Assembly (NCBI RefSeq): GCF_963678245.1
Contig: NZ_OY782776.1
Span: 124,001-188,000 of the forward strand
DNA: 64,000 bases
Origin: an uncultured Sunxiuqinia sp.
GTDB lineage: Bacteria; Bacteroidota; Bacteroidia; Bacteroidales; Prolixibacteraceae
Direction of reading: 5' to 3'
Shown piece after piece: positions 1 to 8,590 of the stretch (positions within the stretch are counted from its first letter, which is position 1; each line of letters begins with the position of its first letter). Position numbers and translations under genes: made by a program. The notes beneath the pieces were generated by a model. It made no database searches. It saw only the letters and a program-made list of their open reading frames with translations, and was not told the DNA's origin.

Positions 1-423
1 AAGTCGGTTTTAGAAGAAGAAAAGCTAATTGGCTTGTGTTGGGCTGTGATTGACTACGACGACGTAAACAAGGACAGCAATAACGGTTTTTGGAACCTTT
101 CGAAAGAGCACACGATGTATGGAAATGCATCTTATAGTTTGCCTTTTCAATTGATGCCATTGGAACCGAAGTTTCAGAAGCAGATTGAAGCAAAATGGGA
201 TTTTCGAGTGGTTGACATGGGACGGCGTTTGGTTGCTTTTATCGATCAGTCGGTTGGTGAAATCAATTCCTGGAAATGGGATTTTGGCGATGGAACCAGT
301 TCAACAGAACAGCACCCAATTCATCACTATCAGGACGCTGGCAAGTATGTTGTTGTACTTTGGGTGGAAGGAGACGCCGGAAAGTCTCGCCTTTCGAAAG
401 TTTGGGATGTAGTTGTAAAATAA
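1..423 (+). CDS. C-terminal part of a PKD-domain protein (5' end outside window)
   Basis: The reading frame is open from the first base, so the gene begins outside the window and the TTG at 34 is not a real start. The visible 140 residues end in a PKD-like beta-sandwich repeat: WKWDFGDG followed by an H..YQDAGKY strand and a closing V..V strand, the classic layout of this domain. PKD domains occur in secreted or cell-surface proteins such as glycosidases, proteases and gliding or type IX cargo proteins. The residues before it (WAVIDYDDVNKDSNNGFWNLS) resemble a beta-rich catalytic or binding domain that I cannot assign. The C-terminus stops right after the PKD fold, with no sorting domain. The gene converges on the regulator at 474-1571 with a 50-nt gap. 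Confidence 0.75.
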   Translation, partial: KSVLEEEKLIGLCWAVIDYDDVNKDSNNGFWNLSKEHTMYGNASYSLPFQLMPLEPKFQKQIEAKWDFRVVDMGRRLVAFIDQSVGEINSWKWDFGDGTSSTEQHPIHHYQDAGKYVVVLWVEGDAGKSRLSKVWDVVVK

Positions 424-473
424 TAGGGGAGGAAATCGTTTTTCCAAAGTTGCGGATAAGAAAATCGAAAACT

Positions 474-1571
474 TTAGATGTCTACCAAATCATTCTTCAG
501 GGCGTAAATGATAACCTCCACAATATTTTTTGCACCTGTTTTTTCCATGAGGTTTGCACGATGTTTTTCAACCGTTCGATCCGAAATGTTTAGTTGATCG
601 GCAATCATTTTAATGGGAAGACCTTTGCACGAAAGTGTAAGAACTTCCTGTTCTCGTTTTGAAAAAATATTTTTACCAACCAATACGTCTGATTGATCTT
701 GCTGATATTTAAATTGTGATGGTGTAAATGCTTTGTGAAGCTTATGAGCAAGATCTCCTGAAATCGTAATTTTTTCTTCTTCCAGAATATTAACTAGTTT
801 TTTATATTCTACAGGAGGAGCTGTTGATTCAGTTTTGTGTTCGAGAGGGGATAATAGCCCAATCAGCAAAGTGAAACCACTGTATTTTTGGCTAGGGGTT
901 ACATGCAGCCTGAATTTCTCGGTGTCACCATCAGCGTTTTTAATTTTTATGTCTTCCTGAAAATTATCGCTCAACCCATTTATACACTTTAAAATCGGAC
1001 CTTCAATCTTATTATATTGCTTTGGCGTTAAGAGATTTTCAAATTTAATATTTTTAACTTCTGAGTCGGACAAGCCTGTAACTTCCAGAAATGCTCTGTT
1101 TGTTTCGTAAATCGTTTCTCCATCAAAAACAAAGACACCGTATGGCGAAAGGTTGAGTAAAGCTTTATAATTATTTTTTCCAATATTTACGAGCTTTTCA
1201 TATTTATCGAGCCTGACTTTAATCGATTTCAGTAAATCTTCGTTCTCAAAAGGTTTGACAATATAGTCGTCAACTCCCAACTCAAGCCCTATCCGAATAT
1301 CGTTTAATTCCGATCTTCCGGTAATGAAAATAAAGGGTATCCTACTGGTCAGTATGCTGTCTTTAAGAATGTTGAAAACTTGATATCCGTCTATTGGTTT
1401 CATGTTTATATCACACAAAATCAAATCAGGGCAATATTCATACGCTTTTTGAATACCTTCTGCTCCAGAGCTAGCAATATCAGCTTGATAATTATTCAGC
1501 ATCAATACATTTCTCAATGTCTTGGCCAATGCTAAATCATCTTCAATAATCAATATCTTTTTATCACTCAT
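474..1571 (-). CDS. Response regulator with REC, PAS and LuxR-type HTH domains
   Basis: A 365-residue transcriptional regulator. The REC domain (about 4-125) has the acidic pair ED at 10-11, phospho-acceptor Asp54 in LILCDINM, Thr84 in FITGR and Lys106 in IVKPF. A PAS-like domain (about 135-240, starting NYKALLNLSPYGVFVFDGE) may sense a ligand or mediate dimers. The C-terminal LuxR/FixJ helix-turn-helix (about 303-365) has FSKREQEVL and the recognition helix SDRTVEKHRANL. The start overlaps the end of the upstream histidine kinase gene by 8 nt, so the two are almost surely co-translated partners. A PAS domain between REC and LuxR HTH is uncommon. Targets are unknown; no adjacent gene is an obvious regulon member. 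Confidence 0.88.
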   Translation of the reverse strand: MSDKKILIIEDDLALAKTLRNVLMLNNYQADIASSGAEGIQKAYEYCPDLILCDINMKPIDGYQVFNILKDSILTSRIPFIFITGRSELNDIRIGLELGVDDYIVKPFENEDLLKSIKVRLDKYEKLVNIGKNNYKALLNLSPYGVFVFDGETIYETNRAFLEVTGLSDSEVKNIKFENLLTPKQYNKIEGPILKCINGLSDNFQEDIKIKNADGDTEKFRLHVTPSQKYSGFTLLIGLLSPLEHKTESTAPPVEYKKLVNILEEEKITISGDLAHKLHKAFTPSQFKYQQDQSDVLVGKNIFSKREQEVLTLSCKGLPIKMIADQLNISDRTVEKHRANLMEKTGAKNIVEVIIYALKNDLVDI

Positions 1572-2253
1572 TTACCGGTACTTTTATTTCTACTTTTGTC
1601 CCTTCTGAAAGGGAACTTTTAATCTCAATTGTTCCATTCAGACGTTCAATAGCTTTTTGTGCGATGGGTAATCCCAGACCAATGCCACTAATCATCTTCA
1701 CTTCTTCACAACGATAAAACGGGAGGAAAATAGATTCGAGCTTGTCCTTTGGAATTCCGACGCCACTATCTTCAATCGTTACATTTACAAATTTGTCATC
1801 AGAAGAAATGGTAAGTATGACATCTTTTGCTGAGAATTTATAGGCATTATCTAGTAGTTGGGTAACAGCCATGATAAGCAAATGTTCGTCGGAGTTGAAT
1901 GTGGTATGGTGCGAATGTTCACTAATTTTTATTCTGTCTGATTTATAAAATAATGACGATTTGCTATTAGTTATTTTCTCTATGAATTCATCAGTTTTTA
2001 TAGTAGAGACGTTTTTTTGAACTTCGTTTTTATTCGCCAGATTGATAAAATGAATACCTTCCAAAAAGCCGGTAACCGATCTCAGGGCTTCTTCACATAG
2101 CATAAAAGATTCACTACGCATCTCTTCATCCATTAGCAAATGCTTATTCTTTAGCAGTTGCAGGTTGGAGCTAAGAATCGTGATAGGAGTTCTCAATTCA
2201 TGAGAGAGTGAGCTTATTATTTGTCCAATATTTTGAGGAGAAGAGTAGTCCAT
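1564..2253 (-). CDS. Soluble sensor histidine kinase
   Basis: A short (229 residues) histidine kinase lacking any N-terminal sensor or membrane segment. The H-box begins almost at once (ISSLSHELRTPI, His18), followed by the HATPase domain: N-box QLLDNAYKFS, G1 DSGVGIP and G2 GIGLGLPIAQ. It should autophosphorylate on His18 and pass the phosphate to Asp54 of the overlapping regulator. With no sensory domain of its own, signal input must come from a partner or from the regulator's PAS domain. A 352-nt upstream gap probably holds the promoter, although I did not find a clear TAnnTTTG box on this strand. Confidence 0.88.
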   Translation of the reverse strand: MDYSSPQNIGQIISSLSHELRTPITILSSNLQLLKNKHLLMDEEMRSESFMLCEEALRSVTGFLEGIHFINLANKNEVQKNVSTIKTDEFIEKITNSKSSLFYKSDRIKISEHSHHTTFNSDEHLLIMAVTQLLDNAYKFSAKDVILTISSDDKFVNVTIEDSGVGIPKDKLESIFLPFYRCEEVKMISGIGLGLPIAQKAIERLNGTIEIKSSLSEGTKVEIKVPVNE

Positions 2254-2605
2254 GTTTTCTGATTATCAATAAAATAAAAATTAAAAACCAAAATGCAATT
2301 TAGAACATTTGATTATATTCTTACCATAACTTTTTTATAAAAATAAACAATAATTTCCAATAGCGATATTTATCAAGATCATTATTCACTAAATCGTGTT
2401 ATTTCATAGCCGAAATTGGGTGTATGAACTGTTGCAACAAAAAACTTTAAATTATGTTTTAAGATTTAGCTGTTTGTTTTGCTTGATCGGAATGAACACA
2501 CATCTAGCAGTATCTGCGTATTCTAAATTGCTTTAGCGACAACCTATTAAATTATCAAATTGTTATCTTGTTTAATTTATAGATGTTTATTGTCGCTTGT
2601 AGTGT
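2254..2605. other. Intergenic region with a long-range inverted repeat
   Basis: A 352-nt AT-rich gap between the YkgJ-type gene and the histidine kinase gene, both on the minus strand. It must hold the 3' end of the kinase-upstream unit's control region. Near its left end, AGCGACAA (2535-2542) is repeated inverted as TTGTCGCT (2590-2597), enclosing a second AT-rich pair, TAAATTA and TAATTTA. The loop is too large for an ordinary terminator. I see no ORF of note and no clear promoter box. Confidence 0.4.
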
Positions 2606-3109
2606 TTACAGACCAAGCGTTGTTAATTCGTTGGTAATTGCATAAACAATAGGACAAATTTCACAATTTTTCCGGGTGAGGTTTAAAATTTGATAAAAGC
2701 GTTTGCGGTCTGTGTGCGGATATTCGCGACAGGCACGCGGTCGGTTGTTATACACACAGCAATAGTTGTCGTGCATTAAAAAAGGACAAGGAGTTTTTTG
2801 GAACACATAATCTTGATCTTCATCCAGATAAAGATGCCGATCAGTGAAGTCGCTAGCTTTCATCTTTTGACTTTTAGCCAAGCGATTTACATCGTTGTCA
2901 GTGATGATTGGGCTGATACTGGAGCAACAATTTGCACAGTCTAAACAATCGAATTGATTGAAGGCCTCTTCGTGAAGAGCATGAACAATCGTATCCAGAT
3001 TTTTTGGCTTTTTCTTTTTTAGTTTTTGAAATAAAGCCGAGAATTCCTGCTTGCGATTAGCAGTCATTTGTTTTAGCTCTTCCGGCTTGTAATAGCAGAT
3101 CGACTCCAT
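2606..3109 (-). CDS. YkgJ-type cysteine-cluster protein
   Basis: About 167 residues with the spaced cysteines of the YkgJ/zinc- or iron-chelating family: CLDCANCC near the middle, CPFL and NYCCVYNNRPRACREYPH further on, and CEIC near the end. The arrangement suggests a bound Fe-S cluster or metal; the biochemical role of the family is not settled. The frame can be opened upstream to a TTG at 3139, but that codon lies inside a strong hairpin, so I place the start at the ATG at 3109 (MESICYYKPEELKQM). The gene follows the symporter gene on the same strand but is separated from it by that hairpin, so it may be transcribed separately. Confidence 0.75.
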   Translation of the reverse strand: MESICYYKPEELKQMTANRKQEFSALFQKLKKKKPKNLDTIVHALHEEAFNQFDCLDCANCCSSISPIITDNDVNRLAKSQKMKASDFTDRHLYLDEDQDYVFQKTPCPFLMHDNYCCVYNNRPRACREYPHTDRKRFYQILNLTRKNCEICPIVYAITNELTTLGL

Positions 3110-3126
3110 CAGTTGTATCGTTATTA

Positions 3127-3166
3127 TTTTGAAAGGCAAAAATAGGTATATTTTTGCCTTTCAAAA
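3127..3166 (-). terminator. Hairpin terminator after the symporter gene
   Basis: Arms of 18 nt (3127-3144 and 3149-3166) pair perfectly around a 4-nt loop, GGTA. The hairpin lies directly after the symporter stop codon and ahead of the ATG of the YkgJ-type gene. The stem ends in A/T-rich flanks on both sides, as in intrinsic terminators. It explains why the in-frame TTG upstream of 3109 is unlikely to be used. Confidence 0.7.
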
Positions 3167-3173
3167 ACGGAGG

Positions 3174-4604
3174 TTAAATTGAAACTTGAGGAGTTCTTTT
3201 TGCAAACGAAAGCAATACAAAAACAGCTAGAGAACTTGCGATACCAAAAATGATTGGATCTAAACCTAGCGGTAGATCAAGATTAAGAACAATCAAAGTT
3301 AATGATGTGCATCCACCTACAATCATCGACCAGAAGGCAGCTAGCGAATTATTATTATTCGTTTTAATTAGTGTCGCTATTACCGGAATAAATAGCCCGG
3401 AAACCATAAATGTATATGAGTGGAGCATAAGATCGAGTACATTGGGCATTTTAAAGGCTAGCAGCAGAGCGATTACTCCAATTGCAAGCGTTAATAATTG
3501 CGATATACGCAATCCTGAAGGGTGATTGTGTCCTTTAATAATGTCGGTTAGTACATTTCCTGAAGCGGCCATGAGACAACTGTCGGCAGTGGACATAATT
3601 GCTGAAAAGTAGGCTGAAAGGACAATGCCGGTTAGCCCTACGGGCAGCACTGTTTTTAACAACACCGGCAATCCCATTTCCGAATCAATCTCACTTCCAA
3701 TAGGGAAGCCTGAAACAGCGAGCATCCCATTTTCATAGGCGACCTTGGCCAGTAGGCCTAACAGTACACCAGTGAAAGCCATTAGAGGATATTCGAATAG
3801 TCCGGCAATAAACCAGGCTCGCTGTGCTGATTTTGGAGTGCGTGATGCGTAAATTCGTTGATACAAAGTCATTCCGATAAACCAAATAGGAATAACGGTA
3901 ATCATCCAATTTAAAAATTGTTGCCAGCTAATGTTGGTAAAACTAAGGTATGAGGCAGGCAGGGTTTCCCGAATAGCGTCGAAGCCCCCTACAGCGAAGT
4001 AACAGAGAGGTAAAGCCACAAAGATCAATCCTCCCATCAATATTATCCATTGGATTGTATCTGTATAAATTACGGCTTTAAGTCCGCCGAGGACAGTGTA
4101 AACCACGGCTATCACTCCCATGACAAGCAGTGCCGTTGTGAATGAGAGCGAAGGAAATGTAGCAGCCGCTAATTTGGCTCCGGCTAAAATTTGAGAACTG
4201 GTAAAGCCCAGGTATCCAATTGCTGAAATGATTCCCGCAATTAGAGCAACTTGTTTGCTGTAGCTTTTTTCCAAAAACTGAGGAAACGACAGTAGGTTCT
4301 GCCGTTGCGACAGACGGTGAACTTTTGGAACCAGAACAACAGCGGTTAGCCAAGCTCCAATAAGTCCGCTGAATAGCAGCCAACTACCTGATACTCCCAT
4401 GACAAATCCTAAACCTCCCAATCCTATGGAGAAGCCTCCGCCAACGTCGGTTGCAACAACTGAAAGGCCTATGTGCAGGCTGCTCATTTTTCGGCCACCA
4501 ACAAAATAATCGTCAGTGTCTTTGTTTTTGCGCAGGAAAAAAAATCCAACACTAAGCATAAAAATGAGGTAGACCGTGAAGATAGTCAGATCAATCCAAT
4601 GCAT
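3174..4604 (-). CDS. Sodium:solute symporter (SSS family)
   Basis: A 476-residue membrane protein with about 13 hydrophobic segments, the usual number for the SSS/SLC5 family. Family marks include the early glycine-rich segment (ATDVGGGFSIGLGG), a conserved loop DYFVGGRKM after helix 1, and a late helix with STADSCLMAASGNVLTDI typical of the sodium-binding region. Substrate cannot be read from sequence. It is the last gene of the ablA-ablB operon: its ATG overlaps the stop of the upstream small gene by one base (TAATG). In that setting, uptake of a compatible solute or of lysine is a reasonable guess. Transcription likely ends at the hairpin at 3127-3166. Confidence 0.85.
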   Translation of the reverse strand: MHWIDLTIFTVYLIFMLSVGFFFLRKNKDTDDYFVGGRKMSSLHIGLSVVATDVGGGFSIGLGGLGFVMGVSGSWLLFSGLIGAWLTAVVLVPKVHRLSQRQNLLSFPQFLEKSYSKQVALIAGIISAIGYLGFTSSQILAGAKLAAATFPSLSFTTALLVMGVIAVVYTVLGGLKAVIYTDTIQWIILMGGLIFVALPLCYFAVGGFDAIRETLPASYLSFTNISWQQFLNWMITVIPIWFIGMTLYQRIYASRTPKSAQRAWFIAGLFEYPLMAFTGVLLGLLAKVAYENGMLAVSGFPIGSEIDSEMGLPVLLKTVLPVGLTGIVLSAYFSAIMSTADSCLMAASGNVLTDIIKGHNHPSGLRISQLLTLAIGVIALLLAFKMPNVLDLMLHSYTFMVSGLFIPVIATLIKTNNNNSLAAFWSMIVGGCTSLTLIVLNLDLPLGLDPIIFGIASSLAVFVLLSFAKRTPQVSI

Positions 4605-4825
4605 TATTTTAAATCAATTTTCAGGGTGTAATAGGGGGGCTGCTCGGTATTGCTAATCCAGTTTTTATCCAATAGCGAGTTTAAATATTCATGACCACGC
4701 TGATAGCTTAATCTAAGTTTCATGACGATATCTCCCATGGTGAATTTGTGATGTTCGCTAAGTAATTTAACAATTTCCTTTTCTGTGTTATCTTTAATTT
4801 TTTCTAATTCAATTTTTTCTCTCAT
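4604..4825 (-). CDS. Small winged-helix-like protein
   Basis: A 73-residue protein whose predicted fold is helix-helix-helix plus a C-terminal beta hairpin (KFTMGDIVMKLRLSYQRGHEYLNSLLDKNWIS then YYTLKIDL). This resembles a minimal winged helix such as those of MarR- or Rrf2-like DNA binders or small FtsK-gamma-like folds. No known family comes to mind with confidence. It lies between the Cys-rich gene (3-nt gap) and the symporter gene (1-nt overlap), so it is translationally tied to the osmolyte operon. It may be a local regulator of that operon; this is inference. Confidence 0.65.
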   Translation of the reverse strand: MREKIELEKIKDNTEKEIVKLLSEHHKFTMGDIVMKLRLSYQRGHEYLNSLLDKNWISNTEQPPYYTLKIDLK

Positions 4826-4828
4826 TAT

Positions 4829-5044
4829 TTATTTCTGTTTATATGGGGTTGCAGTTTTGGGAATTTCCTGTCCGGCTTCTGCCAATTTAAACCGTTCACA
4901 ATTTTTCCACCCTTTTTGTCCTCGGTTACAAAATACGTTTTTGATCAGGAAAGGAATGACATCCTTAACGATCAACTCTTCTTGGTATACCGGACATTCT
5001 TTTGCGTAGGGACAAAGATGTCCTAAATGTCTTTGACTAACCAT
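4829..5044 (-). CDS. Small four-cysteine protein in the abl operon
   Basis: A 71-residue basic protein with four cysteines in two pairs (Cys11 and Cys17 in HLCPYAKECPVY; Cys39 and Cys49 in VFCNRGQKGWKNCERF). The spacing suggests a metal or Fe-S site. It begins two bases after the ablB stop and ends three bases before the next gene, so it is clearly a real operon member despite its size. I do not recognise the family. A role in supplying or repairing the Fe-S cluster of the lysine aminomutase, or in metal sensing, would be speculation. Confidence 0.65.
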   Translation of the reverse strand: MVSQRHLGHLCPYAKECPVYQEELIVKDVIPFLIKNVFCNRGQKGWKNCERFKLAEAGQEIPKTATPYKQK

Positions 5045-5046
5045 GC

Positions 5047-5904
5047 CTAAAGTGGTTTATAGTAAACGTTCATGCTTTCAATCTGCCCGGAAATGTTGGT
5101 GTTGTTTTTTAGTACTCCAGAAAAGCGGTATCCTCTGTTGATGAATGTTTTATTCATTCCAGGCGAATGCAAGCGGGCAATCGTATATGCGGTTTTATAA
5201 TTCAGTTCTTTCAACTTTGCTTCCATTTTTTCCAGTAAAAAGTAGGCCAATTTATGTCCTCGGTATTTGGGTAACACCGCGAAGTCGGTCATTTCTGCAT
5301 TTTTGTTTTTTGGATCCACTTCGGCAGAGGAAATACCTACCAATTTGCCTTCATCCCATACTCCAAAATAAATAACAGAACCATCGTTCATGGTTTCCTT
5401 GATGTATTCAGGATTGGTAACAGGAAAAGGGTAGGTCGCAAAAACCTGCTTGAATATCTCTGACATTTCAGCAGCGTCCTCTGTCATTGTCGTCTCTAAG
5501 GTGAATTGCCTGTTCAATGCCACGCCATTACTGCTTGCATCGGCTGCCAACAAATCAATTAAAGTTGAAAGTGGAGCTTCCGGTGTAGCATCGCGTTCCT
5601 CGCTTAAAAATTTTGACATGAAAAATACATCCTCTTCGCCTCTGTAAAACGCAGGAATAAAAGCTTCCTGCCTATAGCCATCGATCAGGAAAACAGGTTG
5701 TGCAGCAGCTGGCACTTTGGCAATTATTTTCGTGTAGCCGTTGGTGGCCGCTAAGCTATTTAATAATTGTGTTATGTTTTGCCTGTCCTTATTGCTATAC
5801 TTCAGCAGGAAAATACGGTTGTTGAATTTTCCATGATGCACAATAGAGTGGCTAATTTTTTCTATACGATCCATTTTATTCTTCTCTTCTGTTATGTCGT
5901 TCAT
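5047..5904 (-). CDS. ablB: Beta-lysine N-acetyltransferase
   Basis: A 285-residue GNAT protein that should acetylate the epsilon-amino group of L-beta-lysine, giving the osmolyte N-epsilon-acetyl-beta-lysine. The C-terminal half (about 140-285) holds the GNAT core, with motif A around [24 protein letters not shown] and the late motif [21 protein letters not shown]. The N-terminal half is the AblB-specific extension. It directly follows the aminomutase gene, with which it overlaps by 29 nt if the first ATG is used; the ATG at codon 11 (5874) would leave the two genes almost abutting and is an equally good start. The ablA-ablB pairing is the strongest support for the assignment. Confidence 0.87.
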   Translation of the reverse strand: MNDITEEKNKMDRIEKISHSIVHHGKFNNRIFLLKYSNKDRQNITQLLNSLAATNGYTKIIAKVPAAAQPVFLIDGYRQEAFIPAFYRGEEDVFFMSKFLSEERDATPEAPLSTLIDLLAADASSNGVALNRQFTLETTMTEDAAEMSEIFKQVFATYPFPVTNPEYIKETMNDGSVIYFGVWDEGKLVGISSAEVDPKNKNAEMTDFAVLPKYRGHKLAYFLLEKMEAKLKELNYKTAYTIARLHSPGMNKTFINRGYRFSGVLKNNTNISGQIESMNVYYKPL

Positions 5905-7186
5905 TATTTTCAGGGATTAATGAAATTGACTTGTCTGAATCAGACAAAAGTTTTTCGATTCCTAACGATTTCATTTCATCGCTTTCCTGAAGGTTAAGTT
6001 CCAGATTACAGTTCTTGCAATCACGATCACAAAATTTGTTCTCGTAATGATCTGGTTCTTTATAAGTTGTGATGACTCCTTCGTAATTGCGAAGAACTAC
6101 TTTATCGGTCGACCACGATATGATATAATTCGGCATAACCGGAATTTTACCTCCTCCTCCAGGAGCATCAATTACATATGTCGGAACTGAGAAGCCACTA
6201 GTGTGTCCAATCAAACTTTCCATGATTTCGATCCCTTTCCCAACCGGTGTACGGAAATGCGACAATCCTTCAGATAAATCACATTGGTACAAATAATAGG
6301 GGCGTACCCTGTTTTGCACAAGTTTATGAACCAGGTTTTTCATTATCCGCGGGCAATCATTTACATTTGCAAGCAACACAGTTTGATTACCAACAGGAAA
6401 TCCTCCATCAGCAAGCTTTCTGACTGCTTCTTTTGCCGAACTTGTCATCTCTCTCGGATGGTTAAAATGGGTATTGACCCACACTGGCTGATATTTTTTC
6501 AAAATATTGACCAAGTTATCCGTAATTCGGTATGGAAGAACAACTGGCATTCTAGTTCCTATACGAACAACCTCAACATGTGGAATGGCTGATAGTTCAC
6601 TTAAAAGCCAGTCAATTTTACTATCGGGAAGCATAAATGGATCACCACCAGATAGTAATACGTCGCGAACTTGTGGTGTTTTTTTGATATATTCAATTCC
6701 TTTTTGTAGCTGTTCTTTTGAAGGAACAAAATCGACGTCACCCACCTTACGTTTTCGGGTACAATGCCGGCAATACATCGCACAAACATTACTTACGTGA
6801 AATAATACACGGTCCGGATAGCGGTGTGTAATTCCTAGTTCAGGACTGTCTCTATCTTCTGACAAAGGGTCTGCAAGATCGGTATTTAGAACATTCAGTT
6901 CGTTAGCATTTGCGAATGATTGGATGAATACAGGATCATTCTTGTAGTTCTCTTGTGAAATTAACGATGCGTAGTAAGGGGTGATGGACAAAGGAAATTT
7001 ATCCAGTGTTTTTTCAAGTTTTCCTTTTTCTTCTTCGCTGAAGTTAATTCCGGTCAATTTTTCGAATTGTTCAATTGTACTAATTGAATGCTTCAGTTGC
7101 CACTTCCAGTCTTTCCAGTTCGAAATGGTAGATTGGTTGTTAATCTTGGATGCAATTGCTTGCTGAATGCCATTAAAGATCTCCAT
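5876..7186 (-). CDS. ablA: Lysine 2,3-aminomutase
   Basis: A 436-residue radical-SAM, PLP-dependent enzyme converting L-lysine to L-beta-lysine. The radical-SAM cysteines are Cys135, Cys139 and Cys142 (CAMYCRHC, spacing CX3CX2C). The PLP lysine is Lys347 in [10 protein letters not shown]. The tail has CDRDCKNC, the zinc-binding cysteines of the dimer. Length is slightly above the clostridial enzyme. The next gene is ablB, so the product is expected to feed osmolyte synthesis rather than lysine fermentation, for which no other genes are present here. It is the first gene of a five-gene unit; a promoter box lies 28 nt upstream. Confidence 0.93.
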   Translation of the reverse strand: MEIFNGIQQAIASKINNQSTISNWKDWKWQLKHSISTIEQFEKLTGINFSEEEKGKLEKTLDKFPLSITPYYASLISQENYKNDPVFIQSFANANELNVLNTDLADPLSEDRDSPELGITHRYPDRVLFHVSNVCAMYCRHCTRKRKVGDVDFVPSKEQLQKGIEYIKKTPQVRDVLLSGGDPFMLPDSKIDWLLSELSAIPHVEVVRIGTRMPVVLPYRITDNLVNILKKYQPVWVNTHFNHPREMTSSAKEAVRKLADGGFPVGNQTVLLANVNDCPRIMKNLVHKLVQNRVRPYYLYQCDLSEGLSHFRTPVGKGIEIMESLIGHTSGFSVPTYVIDAPGGGGKIPVMPNYIISWSTDKVVLRNYEGVITTYKEPDHYENKFCDRDCKNCNLELNLQESDEMKSLGIEKLLSDSDKSISLIPENNERHNRREE

Positions 7187-7213
7187 AATAAAGTCTGTTT
7201 GTTTCTATACAAA

Positions 7214-7221
7214 CAAAAATA
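7214..7221 (-). promoter_or_regulatory. Promoter -7 box for ablA operon
   Basis: TATTTTTG on the minus strand matches the Bacteroidota -7 consensus TAnnTTTG and sits 28 nt ahead of the ablA ATG. A CTTG (7245-7242) 20 nt further upstream could serve as a weak -33 element. The implied 5' leader is only about 20 nt. Confidence 0.55.
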
Positions 7222-7431
7222 CAATATTTAGGCTTTGTTGACAAGATATGTAACTATCTTCATTTGTCTAATTGATAGATTGTTTGTATTTATTGGTTTG
7301 AAATATAGTGTCTTGCATTTCTTATTTAGAATGATGCTAAAGAGAGAGAAGACTTAAATATCAGTTAAAGTTATCAGAGTGTACTTTTGTGCGCTTATAT
7401 GCGTACAGGTTGTGTTGCGTAGAAACGAAGA

Positions 7432-7926
7432 TTAGTTTTTTCCCGGTTTGTTTGGGTTAATTGGTTCTTCAATTGTGATCATTGGTGAAGCTTCAACATT
7501 CTCAATGTCAAGAAGACTGACCAAAGTTTGTAGGTTGTCTTGTATATTTTGTAGTTCGATGTTTGGCAATGTAGTTAGTTTGGATGTTAGGCGGTCGTGC
7601 ATTAGCGGCGGAATTCTTTTTAATAGGTCTGCACCTTTTGAAGATAAAGCGATATTAACAACCCTTCGGTCTCCTTGCTTTGGAAGCCTGGCTAAATAGC
7701 CTTTGCTCTCAAGCCGATCAATAATCCCACTTGTCGTGCTGGAATTTAAATTCAGGAACTTACGAATTTCACCCTGCGTTGATTGGTAATTTTTTGAAGC
7801 GTGCAAATAACTGAGACATAGTATTTGAGGGATACTGACGCCATACTCTTTTTGGATTTTTTTCGATTCCAGATTGATTGACCGTACGATTTTACGAATC
7901 GTGATTAAGATTTCTGTGGGATCCAT
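7432..7926 (-). CDS. MarR-family transcriptional regulator
   Basis: A 164-residue winged-helix repressor of the MarR family. The recognition region STTSGIIDRLESKGYLARLPKQGDRRVVNIALSSKG contains the helix-turn-helix and the wing with the hallmark DRR motif. N- and C-terminal helices form the dimer interface. The last 30 residues (NVEASPMITIEEPINPNKPGKN) are a non-globular tail. Ligand and targets are unknown; the nearest candidates are itself, the ablA operon downstream and the pncBA pair upstream, all on the same strand. Confidence 0.85.
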   Translation of the reverse strand: MDPTEILITIRKIVRSINLESKKIQKEYGVSIPQILCLSYLHASKNYQSTQGEIRKFLNLNSSTTSGIIDRLESKGYLARLPKQGDRRVVNIALSSKGADLLKRIPPLMHDRLTSKLTTLPNIELQNIQDNLQTLVSLLDIENVEASPMITIEEPINPNKPGKN

Positions 7927-7948
7927 TCTTTATTGTTTCAACAGGAAA

Positions 7949-7956
7949 CAAAAATA
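7949..7956 (-). promoter_or_regulatory. Promoter -7 box for the marR-type gene
   Basis: TATTTTTG on the minus strand, 23 nt ahead of the ATG, fits the TAnnTTTG consensus and implies a very short leader. The inverted repeat at 8026-8052 lies about 70-100 nt upstream. Confidence 0.5.
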
Positions 7957-8025
7957 ACCCAGATTCATATCTTTTCAAAGAAAAAAATAACTTCTACTAA
8001 GTTTTAACTAACTGGAGAAGTAATA

Positions 8026-8052
8026 TTATTACGTTTTACGCAAACGTAATAA
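8026..8052. repeat. 11-bp perfect inverted repeat at the end of pncA
   Basis: TTATTACGTTT (8026-8036) and AAACGTAATAA (8042-8052) pair perfectly around a 5-nt loop. The repeat overlaps the pncA stop codon. No T-run follows on the minus strand, so it is a weak terminator candidate. It could equally be an operator for the MarR protein encoded just downstream. Confidence 0.45.
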
Positions 8053-8569
8053 GTTGTGCTCCACTGTTTTTCATTTCTTTCCAAGCTTTTTCTTCATCGC
8101 CTGCTTGCGCTTGTACTCCTGCAACTGCGTTTTTTACAACTACGGTTTCATACCCAAGCTCCAGGGCATTTAAAACGGTTTTCTTTACACAATATTCTGT
8201 TGTTAAGCCACAAATGAATAATTCACTAACCCGATTTTCTTTAAGATAACTATCTAAATTGAGCTTGGTTGCTTCAAAGGCGGAATAACCATCATCACTA
8301 TTCGTGGTTCCCTTCTGTACGATTTTTCCAATATTTGATTGATCCAGGCGTTCCGGAAAATCAGCTCCTTTGGTTTCTGCGACACAATGCACCGGCCATT
8401 CATTAAAATGAACGGTGTCTTTGGGATGCCAATCCCTCGATGCGATCACCAGTGAAAACTGGTTCATCAATTGATTAATGACTGGTATAATTTGATTTCC
8501 TTGAGGAGCTGGCAGAGCTCCGCCTGGAAGAAAGTCATTCTGGAGATCGACGATTAGTAGTGCTTTCAT
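8036..8569 (-). CDS. pncA: Nicotinamidase
   Basis: A 177-residue cysteine hydrolase of the isochorismatase-like fold that converts nicotinamide to nicotinate. The catalytic triad is visible: Asp8 (IVDLQNDF), Lys86 (VQKGT) and Cys127 (TEYCV). The metal site is Asp46, His48, His54 and His61 (RDWHPKDTVHF and WPVHC). The usual GGAL segment follows the first motif. It lies 21 nt downstream of pncB, so the two salvage steps, nicotinamide to nicotinate to nicotinate mononucleotide, are encoded together. Confidence 0.95.
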   Translation of the reverse strand: MKALLIVDLQNDFLPGGALPAPQGNQIIPVINQLMNQFSLVIASRDWHPKDTVHFNEWPVHCVAETKGADFPERLDQSNIGKIVQKGTTNSDDGYSAFEATKLNLDSYLKENRVSELFICGLTTEYCVKKTVLNALELGYETVVVKNAVAGVQAQAGDEEKAWKEMKNSGAQLITFA

Positions 8570-8590
8570 ATTTCAATTTCTTTTGATTTT

